This document shows, in pieces, positions 46,301 to 59,852 of a stretch of 64,000 nt of DNA. Made by a program: the position numbers and the translations under genes. Position 1 is the first letter of the stretch. Every line of letters begins with the position of its first letter. The stretch is from Muricea muricata (lineage: Eukaryota > Cnidaria > Anthozoa > Malacalcyonacea > Plexauridae). The notes under the pieces were generated by a model. The model was not told where the DNA came from. It ran no database searches and saw only the letters and a list, made by a program, of their open reading frames with translations. Location of the stretch: assembly GCA_963855995.1 (NCBI GenBank), contig OY979717.1:34544997-34608996 (forward strand), in the 5' to 3' direction.

Positions 46301-47850
46301 AAACCTATGGGAATGGGGAAGAGGAATGGGAAATGGGAACAGGGAATAGGAACCGGGAATTGGGAACCAGGAATGAGGAACAGGGAATGGGAATGGGGAA
46401 TAGGGAATAGGAATTGGAACAGGAATGGGGACGGGAATGGGAAGTTGGAATCGGAACAGGGAATGGGAACCAGGGATGGGAACCGGGAACGGGGAATAGG
46501 AATGGAAACAGGGAATGAGGAACAGCGAATAGGATCCGGGAATGGGGAACAGGGAATAGGAATTGGAACGGGGAATGGGAATGGGAACATGAAAGTCATG
46601 GGAATGGGGAATAGGAATGAAGAATGGGAACAGGGAATAGGAACCGGAAATGGGGAACCGGAAATGGAGAACTGGGAATAGGGAAACGGAAATGAGGAAC
46701 AGGAAATGGGGAACCGGGAATGGGGAACCGGGAATGGAGAACAGGGAATGGGAACTAGGAACTGGGAACGGGGAACAGGGAATAGGAATTGGAACGAGGA
46801 ATGGGAATGGGGAATGGGAACATGAACCCATGGGAATGGGGAATGGGGAATAGGAAATGAGAAATAGGAATACCTAAAAGGGAACGGGAAATGGGAATAG
46901 GGAATTGGGAATGAGAACCGGGAACAGGGAACAAGAATAGGAACTGGGAATGGGAAGGGGGAATGAGAACAAGAAATGGGGAACCAAGAATGGGGAACAG
47001 GGAATGGGGACCGAGAATGGGGAACAGGTAATAGGAATTGGAACGGGGAATGGGAATGGAAAATGGGAACATGAAACACAAGGAAAATGGGAATAGGAAT
47101 GGGGAATGGGGAATGCGGAATGGGAACTGGAAATGGGAACCGGGAATGGGAACAGGGAATAGGAACAAGGAATGGGAACCGTGAATGGGGATCAGGAAAA
47201 AGGGAACAGAGAATGAAAATGGCGAATAGGAATGGGAACGGGGAGTGGAAACGGGGAATGGAATTGAGGAATGGTAACCGGGAATGGGGAACAGGGAAAA
47301 GGAATGGAAATGGGAATGAGAAGTGGGAATTGGAACGGGGAATGGGAATGGGGAATGCGAATGGGAACAGGGAATGGGAACAGGGAATGGGAACCGTGAT
47401 TGGGAATCAGGGAATGGAGAATGGGAAGATTAAACTATGGGAATGGAGAATAGGAAAAGGAAATGGGGAATAGGAATGGGGAAAAGGGAACAAGAAATGG
47501 AAACGGGAATAGAAAATAAGAAGCGGGAATGGGAACAGGGAATAGAAATGGGAACAGGGAATATGAATGGGAACGGGAAACAAAAATAGGAACAGGGAAT
47601 GGAAACTGGGAATGGGGAATCGGGAATGGGAAAAAGGGCATGGGGACTGGGAATGGGAACAGGGAATATGAATTGGAACAAGGAATGGGAATGGGAACAT
47701 GAAACCCATGGGAATGGGAAATAGGAATGAAGAATGGGAACATGGAATGGAAACGGGGAATGAGAACTGGCAATGGGTAACAGGGAAAAGAGAATAGGGA
47801 ATGGAAATGGGGAATGGGAACGTGGAGTGGAAGCGGGGGATTGGAACCGG
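37388..47850. repeat. GGGAAT/GGGAAC minisatellite array, left part
   Basis: About 10.5 kb of a 6-7-bp purine-rich core (GGGAAT, GGGAAC, GGAATAGG), G-rich on the plus strand. A longer-range marker reading AACATGAAACCCATGGGAAT recurs roughly every 150-450 bases, so units are organised into larger variable blocks. The minus strand is nearly free of stop codons and yields frames up to 1,101 residues of Pro/Phe/Ser/His/Ile, which are artefacts. The right edge is the CCGG target duplication of the Ginger element. Confidence 0.95.
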
Positions 47851-47890
47851 TGTGGCAGTCTGAGATTGTTCCGTGCTGAAATTGTATTGC
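47851..47890 (+). repeat. Ginger left terminal inverted repeat
   Basis: TGTGGCAGTCTGAGATTG followed by TTCCGTGCTGAAATTGT. A second internal copy of the half motif (CGTGCTGAGATTGTCACA) lies at about 47940-47957. Confidence 0.85.
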
Positions 47891-49397
47891 ACATGCGCAG
47901 TTGATACATGCGCCCGCGATTGAGTGTGTTGTTTCCGCGCCGTGCTGAGATTGTCACATTGCAAGAAGTCACTGGTTTTGTTTGTATACAAACGACAAAC
48001 GTTTCGGAGTTTTTTCAAAGCTATTTACAGAGTAAGGTGTTTTTGTAGCCGTCAACAAGCTGTGGAGGCTGTTCTTGTGAAAGGTAAGAGTCTTAACTTC
48101 AGCACATTTAAACCGAATAAATATAACACACGGCACAATTGTCATAAATCTATCTGCACGTGTCTTCCATAATAATATCGTATGCTGTTATTCATTGCTG
48201 GTGTAGATGTTTAGTGCAGAATAGTTGACTTAGACCTTTATGACAACTGCTGATTGCAACATGAATTTATTCAGAGTTGAAAAAGTGATGCTTGAAATAT
48301 TTGCGTGAATGTTGAAAATCTTATATATATTCCAAAATTCTTGTATAAATAATTAACAAAGAATTAAAAATGTTTTCTGAAAAAATCTCCTTATATCCAT
48401 TTGGGTTTTAATATATGGCAAACAAAGTTTGATGGTACAAAGTTTAAAGCTTAACCCATATATAAATTAACATCACTTGATCTGCTTTTCGCAAAGCTGT
48501 CTGTGAAGACTGTAAATGAATAGATGAATCTTTTTTACCTGAGAGTTTCATTGTAAATGAATAGATGAATCTTTTTTACCTGAGAGTTTCATTGTTGCAA
48601 TGTGTGTCGCCATGCTACTAACATACAGTTTATATATATCATTGGTACGTCAGCAAATTTTCTAAATGGTTTGTGTTTGTAGTTATTGGAAAATGGTCAC
48701 TTCATCACCTGAAAAGTGTCCACTCAGTAGAGAAGAAAGACTGGCCAAAAACAAAACGATCAGTGACAATCTGATTTTATATTTGACAACCAGAACACTC
48801 CCAAATGGTTTGACCAGGAATGATGCGAGAAATATTAAAAATCAAGCCAAGACTCATTAGTGGGATGTGAGCAGTGAGTTTACAGTTTTTTCTTTAATTA
48901 GGGAACCCACAGGCATTTGTTACTGCATTTTTTGATCAAGCTGCCTCTTTTAGGAAACGAATTGATATATGTTGGGAAAAAGAATGATGTAAGGCGCAAA
49001 GTGGTTACTGAATTAACAGAAATCCAGGAGATCTTGCATCAGTACCATTCGAATCCAATGGGAGGACATAGTGGAATCAATAACACATTGTCAAAAATTT
49101 CACAATTCTACATGTGGAATGGTATGAAAGAGGATGTGGTAGACTATGTAAGTATTTTTTCAATGTCAGTTATGCCAGTATTTTGACAAATACTCAGCAA
49201 TGCTATTTGCTTGTATTAAATTTTGTAAATTAACTATCAACTGTTCCATCAATTTTTAGTGTAAATCGTGTGATCGGTGTCAACGATATGACAAATTAAA
49301 GACTCAGGCTCCCGACTTAAAGTCAACTAAAGTACGTTGACAAAGCTATGGAATTAGTTGGGATGGATCTCATTGGTTAGTATATTATACATCTGTA

Positions 49398-49558
<161 letters not shown>

Positions 49559-50870
49559 CAATGAAAGTTCACCCTATGTTTTTTATGAACTTATCAATTG
49601 ATGCTTTGCAGGACCACTGCCATCCACAGAGGCTGGTTATAAATATGTATTGACATTTACGGACTACTATACCAAGTTTGTCGATTTTTACCCCCTAAAA
49701 GAAAAAGGAGCACTTGGTGTTGCCTGTTGTATACAAACCTTTGTTTCCAGGTACAGTTAATTTTTGCGTTATAATTTAATTGCTTGAGTCAACAATAATT
49801 GTGGATATATATTTCTTATTTGTAATTTTAAAATAACTGCTTGTTACTTTTTTATAGATGGGGTGCCCCAAACAGGCTATTGTCAGATCAAGGCAGAGAA
49901 TTTGTTGCAAAGGTATAAAATATCAGCCTATTAAGCAGCAAAACTTCCTAAAAGATCATTTCATCATGCTTTTTCTATTTCAAATACTTAGGTGAATACA
50001 GAAATTTGTAAGAAATTTGGAATTTCCCGATCCATTACAAGTGCTTACCATCCACAAACAAATGGACTTGATGAGAGGACCAACCAAACCCTAAAGGTCC
50101 GACTGGCCAAACTGGTCAATGATCATCAAAATGACTGGGATGAATACCTTGAGCAAGTTGCTTTTTCAATACGAGTACAGAAACAAGGCTCAACTAAATA
50201 TAGTCCCTTTTTCCTTATGTTTGGTCGGCACCCAAAGACCCCAATGGAGGTAAAAGAAGTTACTATAGAACTGAGATTCCCCTAAGTATCTACCCACAAT
50301 TATTCTCCCACACCTGTTATTCATATTTTCTACCATATACAACTAGAATAGTACATTTTGAAATTTTTAACTTTATGTTTTTTAATTTGTAACAATGCAG
50401 TCAGAAGATCTTCTTATTCCTTTACTGGCTCATATTAATTATCATATAATGCCTTCATTTAACCCAATGTGGTACACCTTATTGTACTTGGTATATCACC
50501 TTGCCTAATTATCCATTTATATTTAAATTTTAACATCATAATGACAAGTGTTTTTTTATAGATGGAAGAATCATCAGAAAATAGTGTTGACATGCCAGAA
50601 ATTCCTTCAAATGATGAACTTGATAGAATGGTATCATTGAGAGAAAATATGTTGAAAGAAGTGCAAAAAGAGGTAGTTTATGAAATTTCACATATAATAC
50701 ATGCTATATTACATGAACAAGTTTTAACCCATTAAGCTGCAGAGCTAATTTGTTAATTCCTTTAGGTCCAAAAGAATGTGGAGAAAGCACAAGCTAAGCA
50801 AAAGAAGGATAATGCAAAAAGAAAAGAAAAAGGGGTTAAAGTTTTCAACCATGCAATTGGGGATATATAG

Positions 50871-51955
50871 ATTTCTTAATGGGAAGTGCTGACGTATGGT
50901 ATTTACACACGCGTTAATTTGTTTTTGCAAAACGAACGAGCGAGTGAGTTTGGCGAAAACAAATTAACAAGTGCGTAAATACCGTACATAAGCACTTTCC
51001 ATTAAGAAATTTGTTTATTTTATAGAAACTGATATTTTCTATTCAAAAGATTGCCTTTACCCAACCTAAATTTGGCTCACTTAAACGTCAAGCGCCTGGC
51101 AAAGAGCACTTTGCTTTTGCAAAAACCGAAAACAAAACGTCATCGTGCACGATGCCGTATGTACAGTATATGAAAATTACTTTGCTTTTTGAAGCCAAAT
51201 CTAATAGTATAAACCCTAATAAACCCGCAGTTTTTAATTTTTCCTTCAAATAATCAAAGAATACAAAGCCTATCTTTTCAAAATCTCAAAAAGTTAATAT
51301 AATGTAAATGCAACTTACCTAGCTGTTTGTTTTGGTATACTGCCGTGTCTTTTGCTTGCATATTTCTCTTTCAAAAATATATTTTCGGTTTTTTATAAAA
51401 TTGTAAATCTTTGTAAACATGGGAAATTGCCGAACGTGTCGAATTTAAATCTAAAATAGACTTTCAGCCACAAGAGACAGCCAGCAACTTGAAAAAATCT
51501 CGCCGAAAAGTTTGCCGGCTGTGAACGAATTCACTGCTATGTAAACACAGGCTCGCACTGATTGGACGAAACGGTTTTTTCACGTGTGAAAAAATCGTTT
51601 CATGATTCTGATTGGATAACGCTCGTTAAGAACATAGAAATAAAAGATATAGAATGCGCGCTCCTATCTATTTTCAGGTAAACAAATGACGCCACATTAA
51701 AATTCAAAATGGCCGATTTATAAGGGCAAATTAAACTCGCCCCACTGTAATTCGCATAGACCGCTCCTCGGACAAATCCAACATGGCGGATTTATAAGGG
51801 CAATTTTTTTTTCAATTTGGGTACCGGCTAGGTTACCAAGCACACATTCTATATCTATTATTTCTATGGTTAAGAACAAATCACAAAACGGCTTTTCATA
51901 CGAGAAAAATCGTGCGTAAATATCAGTATCTATATAATAAATAGTTCTTCGAAAG
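50871..51955. mobile_element. Palindrome-rich insertion within Ginger
   Basis: Between the charged segment and the GPY/F exon there is ~1.1 kb of foreign-looking sequence. It opens with a 140-base palindrome (50871-51010; ATTTCTTAATGGGAAGTGCT and AGCACTTTCCATTAAGAAAT). Another inverted pair lies at about 51628-51662 and 51840-51878 (GATATAGAATG / CATTCTATATC), and a direct duplication reads GATTTATAAGGGCAA. No coding content. Confidence 0.55.
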
Positions 51956-53736
51956 GTCATGAAGAACACTGGTAGAAAAGGTGGAAAGATGGATGCTTTG
52001 TGGACTGGTCCTTATAGGTAATAATGATATATAATCATGCATGTTTGGATTTCATGTTGTTACACCTACATTAAGGTTGTTAAGCCCTGGTGGCATGTTA
52101 AACATCTGAAATCTTCTGCCCAAAACGAAATTTTTTATTGCAAGCTCTCAGAAAAAACAGCCCTGTTAAAGCTTAGTTACCAAAATTAAATCCTTTTTAG
52201 GATTGCAGAAATAGACAACCATCAGCGAATACAACGTGAAATTATTGAGACTGGGGAACAGCTAAAGGTTAAAGTGCCTTATGACCAAGCGAGACCTCAT
52301 AAAACAAGTGAGTTGCTCAAAACCAAGCCTGTCTCTGCCCAACCTACCCTAATAAAACCTGTTGAAAACAAGCCTGCCACAGACCAACCCTCCTTGACCA
52401 AATTTGTTGAAAACCAATCCACCCCAAGTGCGCCTGTTCAAAAGCAACCCACCCTAATAAAACCTGTTGAAAACCAACCTACCACCACCAAACCTGTCAA
52501 AAACCAACCTATCACAACCAAACCTGCTAAAACCCTACCCACCACCACCAAATTAAACCTGTTCTAAACCAGCCCACCACCACCACAGTTGCCCAAAACC
52601 AATTCCCCAAACCATCATTCAAACCAGTACCTACCACGCCTCTCCCAGCAAACACAAAATACAATGACGACATAGTTGTTGGTGAAATTAAAAAAGGAAA
52701 GAGAAAAGCAGTACAACTGGCAGTGAAGTCAGCAGTCCCTAAGAAAAATATTGCAGGCCTCGTTCCAGTTATTCAGAGTGGAAAATGGTTAGAGGATGAA
52801 CAAATTGATCATGCCCAAGCTATGCTTGCAAAACAGTTTACCAGCATTGGAGGACTCCAGCCTGTCTGTATATTTGAGCCACAGGGCTGTCAACGTGTTG
52901 GGACTCCTGAAAATGCTTTTGTTCAAATCCTGAATGTTAATGATAATCACTGGATAACTATGAGTAATATTGGTTGCCCAAAGGACACCGCAGTGATATA
53001 TGATTTATTACATCATGACATAAATTCTTATGATGATAAACTTTTGTGACAAATGGCTTATATGTTAATGCCAAGATCTAGGCACATGACATTGTTCACA
53101 GCAGATATGGAAAAGCAAGTTGGAACTTCAGACTGTGGGTTATTTGCTATTGCTGCTGCCACCAGTCTGTGTCTTGGTTTATTACCACAGAATTGCAAAT
53201 GGAAACAAGAAAAGATGAGGGAACACCTGATCAGGTGTTTTGAAGGAGGAGTCCTGGAAGAATTTCCAAAGTTAAGCAAGACAAGAGACCACCAATGTTA
53301 CTTTGAAAGCAAGGAGATTCAAGTTTTTTGCCACTGTCGACAGCCATATGTAGAAACAGTGTTCATGGTACAGTGTGATAAATGCTTGGATTGGTTCCAT
53401 CGGGGGTGTGAGAAAGTTCCTAGAGTTGTTAGAAAAAAACACTAATTTTGCATGCAAAAACTGTTTGTAACGCTGCTCTTGCAGAGAAATTTTGCTGTTC
53501 AAAAAAAATACCATATAAAGTTGTAAATATATTAGATACTTTTAAACGTACCTGTATATTAAATTTATGAACAATATATTATCAAAATTGTCTAAAATTA
53601 GAGGTAATTGCAAAATATGGGGCATGACGGTCTAATATGCATTGCCATTTTCTTATCAAACAGCAGCCGAAATTCTGGTGGGGCGAAGGGGCAACCCCCA
53701 CTTTATCTAAATCTGCACTTAATCGGAAACATTCAG

Positions 53737-55000
53737 CACGGCGATTTCAGCATGACAATGTCAACACAAGAATCTTAGTATGTCTCAGTACTACAATGTC
53801 AGCACAACAATCTTGGTATGACAATGTCAGCACAGTAATCTCAGTATGACAATGTCAGCACAGCAATCTCAGTATGACAATGTCAGCACAGTAATCTCAG
53901 TATGACAATGTCAGCACAGCAATCTTAGTATGACAATGTCAGCATGGCAATCTTAGTTTGACAATGTCAGCACAGCAATCTTAGTATCACAATATCAGCA
54001 CAGCAAACTCAGTATGACAATGTCAGACCAGTAATCTTAGTATGACAATGTCAGCATGGTAGTCTTAGTATGACAATGTCAGCACAGCAATCTTAGTATC
54101 ACAATATCAGCACAGCAAACTCAGTATGACAATGTCAGACCAGTAATCTTAGTATGACAATGTCAGCATGGTAGTCTTAGTATCACAATATCAGCACAGC
54201 AATCTTAGTATCACAATATCAGCACAGCAAACTCAGTATGACAATGTCAGACAAGTAATCTTAGTATGACAATGTCAGCATGGTAGTCTTAGTATGACAA
54301 TGTCAGCACAGCAATCTTAGTATCACAATATCAGCACAGCAAACTCAGTATGACAATGTCAGACCAGTAATCTTAGTATGACAATGTCAGCACGGCAATC
54401 TTAGTGTGACAATGTCAGCACAGCAATCTTAGTATGACAATGTCAGCACAGCAATCTTAGTATGACAATGTCAGCATGGCAATCTTAGTATGACAATGTC
54501 AGCACAGCAATCTTGGTATCACAATATCAGCACAGCAAACTCAGTATGACAATGTCAGACCAGTAATCTTAGTATGACAATGTCAGCATGGTAGTCTTAG
54601 TATGACAATATCAGCACAGCAATCTTAGTATCACAATATCAGCACAGCAAACTCAGTATGACAATGTCAGACAAGTAAGTAGTCTTAGTATGACAATGTC
54701 AGCACAGCAATCTTAGTATCACAATATCAGCACAGCAAACTCAGTATGACAATGTCAGCATGGTAGTCTTAGTATGACAATGTCAGCACGGCAATCTTAG
54801 TATGACAATGTCAGACCAGTAACCTTAGTATGACAACGTCAGCACGGCAATCTTAGTATGACAATGTCAGCACAGCAATCTTAGTATGACAATGTCAGCA
54901 CAACAATCTTAGTATGGAAACGTTAACACAACAAACTCAGTATAACAATGTCAGCTCAGCAATCTCAGTATGACAATGTTAGACCAGCAATCTTGCTTTG
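53737..55000 (-). repeat. 28-bp array derived from the Ginger terminal repeat
   Basis: About 45 units of AGTATGACAATGTCAGCACAGCAATCTT type. Read on the minus strand, a unit is CTGAGATTG followed by a few bases and GTGCTGACATTGTCATA. That aligns with the right terminal repeat (CTGAGATTGTCATCGTGC then TGAAATTGTCATA). Groups of four units form a 112-bp higher-order repeat; the phrase CAGACCAGTAATCTTAGTA or a close form marks each. A few units in the opposite orientation follow at 55000-55220. Confidence 0.85.
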
Positions 55001-55500
55001 CTGACTTTGTCATACTAAGATTGCTGGGCTGACATATTGTGATACTGAAATGCTGTGCTGATATTGTCATACTGCTATGTATTAAGTATGCTATGCTTAC
55101 ATTATATTGTCAGATATACACTAGCTGTTATACTGTGGGGACATTGTCAGTCTGAGATTGACATGCTGAAATATTCATAGTGAAATCAGCATGGTGCTGA
55201 TCTAAGACTGTTACACAACAAAATGAGGGAATGCTCCATTTCTTAAGGTTAGAACAAGATGTAAACTGAAACAATGACGTTCTAAAATCTCGTTAAATTT
55301 AAACACTTTGTAATATACTGTAGAAGATAAGAAGAATATTTGCTACAAACATTTTGAATATTGTCGTTTTCTAAACATCCCGTCTCTTTTGAAGTGACTC
55401 CTTCGTTCTAGTTTTTCTCTTTAAATTACCCAAATTCGAATAAACTATGTTCTGCTATATCTACAATTGTAGTGCAAATGATAATCACCGCGTAAAAACG
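55001..55500. other. Inverted TIR-like units and Ginger subterminal DNA
   Basis: GCTGGGCTGACATATTGTGA and GCTGTGCTGATATTGTCATA (55020-55075) are array units facing the other way. AT-rich non-coding sequence follows up to the right terminal repeat. Confidence 0.6.
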
Positions 55501-55588
55501 CTATGACATTTTCCGCACGACTACAATTTCAGACCGCTCTACAACGTGCTCAGATTGCTGGCTCCAGTTGGAGCATGCGCAGAAGTCA

Positions 55589-55628
55589 TATGACAATTTC
55601 AGCACGATGACAATCTCAGACCACCACA
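55589..55628 (-). repeat. Ginger right terminal inverted repeat
   Basis: The reverse complement reads TGTGGTGGTCTGAGATTG then TCATCGTGCTGAAATTGTCA, matching the left end with a few differences and ending against the CCGG duplication. Confidence 0.85.
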
Positions 55629-58600
55629 CCGGGAATGGGGAATAGGGAATAGGAATGGGAACGAGAATGGGAACGGGAATGGGACCGGGGCATGGGAACC
55701 GGGCATGGGAACCGGGAATGGGAACTGGGAATGAATATCAGGGAATAGGAATTGGAACGGGGAATGAGAATGGGAACATGAAACCATGGGAATGGGGAAT
55801 AGGAAATGAAGAATAGGAATGGGGAATGGGAACAGGGAATAAAAACGGGGAATTAGGATGAAGAATAGGAATGGAGAATGGAAACGGGAACTGGGAATAG
55901 GAATATGGAACCCATGGGAATGAGGAATAGGAATGGGCAATGGGAACGGGGAATAGGAACCGGGAATGGGGAGCCAGAAATAGGGAATTGACAAGGGGAA
56001 CCGGAAATCGGGAACCGGAAATCGGGAACCAGGAATGGGGAACCGGGAATGAGGAACAGGCAATGGGAACTGAAAATGGGAACAGGGAATGGGAACTGGG
56101 AATAGGGAACAGGGAATAGGAATGGAACAGGGAATGGAAATGAGGAATAGGAACAGGGAATGGGAATCGGGAATGGGGAACAGGGAATAGGAATGCAAGC
56201 GGCGAATGGGAACCGGGAATGGGGAAGAGGGAATAGAAATGGGAACGAGAAATCAGAATGAAGGATAGGAATGGGAAATAGAAACGAGGAATGGGAAAAA
56301 GGAATGTGAACAGGGAATGGGAACCGGGAAAGGGGAACAGGGAATAGGAATGGGAACGGGGAATGGGAATGGGAGCATAGAACCAATGGGAATGGGGAAT
56401 AGGAATGGGGAATAGGAATGGGGAATAGGAATGGGAATGGAGAATTGGAACTGGGCATGGAGAACCGGGAACAGAAATTGCAACGGGGAATGGGAATGGG
56501 AACATGAAACCCATGGGAATGGGGAAAAGGAACGGGGAATCTGAACAGGGAACGGGAACCAGGAATGGGGAACTGGGAATGGGGAACTGGGAATGGGGAA
56601 CCAGGAATGGGGAACAGGGAATGGGTACCGGGAACGAGGAATAGGAATTGGAACGGGGAATAAAATGGGAAATGGGAAAATGAAACACAAGGAAAATGGG
56701 AATAGGAATGGGGAATGAGAACAGGGAATGAGAACGGGGAACGAAAATAAGAATAGGGAATGGAGAATGGGAACCGGGAATGGGGAACAGGGAATGGGTA
56801 CCGGGAATGGAGAACAGAGAATAGGAATTGGAATGGGAATGGTAACTTTGAATGGGAACCGGGAATGGGGAACATGGAAAAGAGAACATGGAATGGAAAT
56901 GGGGAATAGGAACAGGGAATGGGGGACAGGGAATTGGGAAACAGGGAATGGAAAACAGGGAATGGAAAACAGGGAATGGGAACGGGAATGGGAACAAGGA
57001 ATTGGAACTAGGAATGGAACAGGGTATGGAAACGGGGAATGGGAACGGCGAATTAGGACGAAGAATGGGAATGGGAACGAGAACTCGGAATGGGAACATG
57101 GAACGCATGGGAACGGGGAATAGGAATGAGGAATAGGAATGGGGAATGGGAACGGGGAATGCGGAAGGGAACTGGAAATGGGAATCGGGAATGGGAACAG
57201 GGAATAGGAACAGGGAATGGGAACCGTGAATGGCGATCAGGGAAAAGGGAACAGAGAACGGAAATGGCGAATAGGAATGGGAACGGGGAGTGTAAACGGG
57301 GAATGGAATCGGGAAAGGGTAACCGGGAATGGGGAACAGGGAAAAGGATTGGAAACGGGGATGAGAAGTGGGAATTGGAACAGGGAATGGGAACAGGGAA
57401 AGGGAATGGGGAATGGGAACAGGGAATTGGAACCGTGAATGGGAATCAGGGAATGGAGAATGGGAACATTAAACTATGGGAATGGGGTATAGGAAAACAA
57501 AATGGGGAATAGGAATGGGGAAAAGGGAACAAGGAATGGAAACGGGAATAGGGAATGAGAAGCGGGAATGGGAACGGGGAACGAAAATGGAAACGGGGAA
57601 CGAAAATAGGAACAGGGAATGGGGAATCGGGAATGGGGAACAGGGAATGGGAACCGGGAATGGAAACAGGGAATATGAATTGGAACGAGGAATGGAATGG
57701 GAACATGGAGCCCATGGGAATGAGGAATGGGAACCGGGAATGGGGAACAGGGAATAGGAATGGGAATGTGAACTGGAAACCGGGAATGGGAACGGGGAAA
57801 GGGGAGGGGAATGGGAACTGGGAATGGGGAAGAGGGAATGGGGAACAGAGATTGGGGACCGGGAATGGGAAACAGAGAATAGGAATTGGAACGAGGAATG
57901 GGAACATGAAACCCATGGGAATGGGAAACAGGAATGAAGAATGGGAACATGGAATGGAAACGGGGAATGGCAACCAGTAATGGTAACAGGGAAAAGAGAA
58001 TAGGGAATGGAAATGGGGAATGGAAATGGGGAATAGGAATGGGAACGGCGAATGGGAACGGGGAATGGGAACGTGGAGTGGAAGCGTGGAATTGGAACCG
58101 GGAATAGGAATGGGAACGGGAATGGGAACGGAAATGGGACCGGGGCATGGGAACCGGGAATGGGAACCGGGAATGAATATCAGGGAATAGGAATTGGAAT
58201 GGGGGATGGGATTGGGAACATGAAACCATGGGAATGGGGAATGGGAACAGAGAACAAAAATGGGGAATTAGGATGAAGAATGGGAATGGAGAATGGGAAC
58301 GGGAACTGGAGCATGGAACCCATGGGAATGAGGAATAGGAATGGGAAATGGGAACAGGGAATAGGAACCGGAAAAGGGGAGCCGGAAATGGGGAACCGAA
58401 AAGGGGAACCGGGAATGAGGAACAGGTAATGTGAACTGAAAATGGGAACAGGGAATGGGAACTGGGAATAGGGAATTGGAATGGAAACAGGGAATGAAAA
58501 ACAGGGAATAAAAATGGGATCAGGGAATGGGAATGAGGAATAGGAACAGGGAATGGGAACCGGGAATGGGGAATGGGGAATGGGGTACAGGGAATAGGAT

Positions 58601-58749
58601 TGCAAACGGCGAATGGGAACCGGGAATGGGGAAGAGGGAATAGAAATGGGATCGGGAAATCAGAATGAAGGATGGGAAATGGGAACGAGGAATGGGAAAA
58701 AGGAATGTGAACAGGGAATGGGAATCGGGAAAGGGGAACAGGGAATAGG
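55629..58749. repeat. GGGAAT/GGGAAC minisatellite array, right part
   Basis: About 3.1 kb continuing the array at 37388-47850 in the same orientation, with the same AACATGAAACCCATGGG markers. Frames of up to 456 residues on the minus strand are repeat artefacts. It ends at GGGAATAGGTAAAC. Confidence 0.95.
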
Positions 58750-59024
58750 TAAACTTTCTCGTCAGACTTGGAAATATACCTGTATGCGGTATAATATCCA
58801 TCGTGATCCTAAAAGTTCACCACAACTCCATGCTTTCTTTGAAGGGCTCGCTTACACTCAAGCCATTTCTTTGGGCCGGTGAGCTTCAACGCCATATGGT
58901 AGTGGAATCCCTGATCTGCATGATTCTCGAGGCAACACGCCCAGTGCTGTGGCCTAAATTTACTTCGTTCTGAAGTGAAGACTTCACATATGACAGCAGT
59001 GAATGATTCTCTGGTTGGGAATTT
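58750..59024. other. Flank of the GGGAAT array
   Basis: Non-repetitive sequence leading into the coding-like segment at 59025. It may hold degraded exon sequence, but no family is recognised. Confidence 0.4.
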
Positions 59025-59730
59025 ATGGAGTCTGGGAGTACGAACGATGTCGAAGTGAGCCTCGAAGACGTTCTGCTTTGTTTAATCGACTACAAGCATA
59101 AACTGTCCTCTCCTCCCAACCAATTTTGCACCAAAGAGTTTTTGGGATCTTTGATTAAAGACAATAATCGGCAAGACGTACTGAGCAAGAAGATCACATG
59201 TGCAGCTACCTTATGTACTAAGTAATTTGGCCATATACCGTTTGTTCACATCCATAATCTGGTGTCGAATTTCATGTATCTTTCAGGACTACCCGGTGGA
59301 AAACGTATAAGAAACACGTATGACGGACGAGAATTTTACAATTACGACAAAGAAAATTCATGAATTGTTTTTTACCAGCGCATATCGAAACGACCTGATG
59401 AAAACATTCGATGTACATTCGAGGCAGGATATCCATGATGGTCAGAGAACCGTTGGTATGAAATTGGTTTTTCACCTTTACCATCTTTTCACGTCTGAGG
59501 TTGCAAAACTTGTGCGCAAGCAAGAGGTCACGGATCCACTCCCATTCCAGGTAGCCTTGATGGGCTCAGAGGGACAGGCAAAGATAAGGTATATCGGAGG
59601 TTGGGCCATAAGGAAATCGTTAGAGAAGTCGAGAAAGTACGCAGCAAATCATGTCACCCATGGTTCAGCTAAACTTTTGTGCAAGGTAAAGAAAGAATTA
59701 ACAAAAGCCCAGCCTCTTGAGGATAAATAA
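59025..59730 (+). pseudogene. Unrecognised gene fragment, two exon-like frames
   Basis: 59025-59225 encodes 66 residues (MESGSTNDVEVSLEDVLLC..) ending at a possible GTAATT donor. A short AT-rich gap with a TTTCAG acceptor leads to a second frame, ATG 59320 to 59730 (136 residues). The simple splice product would meet a TGA just before ATG 59320, so either the junction is wrong or the gene is broken. The second frame is globular and includes AKIRYIGGWAIRKSLEKS, which recalls the C-terminal YxxG(Y/W)xxRK segment seen after the catalytic core in P-element/hAT-like transposases. That is a resemblance, not an identification. Confidence 0.35.
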
Positions 59731-59852
59731 TATACATAAATTGGTACATAAAGTACATAAATTGTATACATAAATTGGTACATAAGGCACATAAATTGTA
59801 AGGTACATAAATAATATACATAAATTGGTACATAAGGTACATAAATTGTGCA
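59731..59852. repeat. ACATAAATTGGTACATAAG short tandem repeat
   Basis: Three to four imperfect copies of a unit of roughly 35-60 bases made of TACATAAATTG and GGTACATAAG. It separates the preceding frame from the LINE 3' fragment. Confidence 0.7.

Noticed and set aside
37322..47972. Long minus-strand open frames of up to 1,101 residues rich in Pro, Phe, Ser, His and Ile
   Set aside because: They are translations of the GGGAAT/GGGAAC array. All three minus frames are open at once, overlap each other and change composition only with the repeat, which is not how a gene behaves.
53737..55000. CRISPR-like array
   Set aside because: Units are contiguous without unique spacers, the context is a eukaryotic transposon, and the unit matches the transposon's own terminal repeat.
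55599..58801. Similar Pro/Phe/Ser frames and plus-strand Gly/Asn/Trp/Glu frames
   Set aside because: Same array on the other side of the Ginger insertion; artefacts of repeat sequence.
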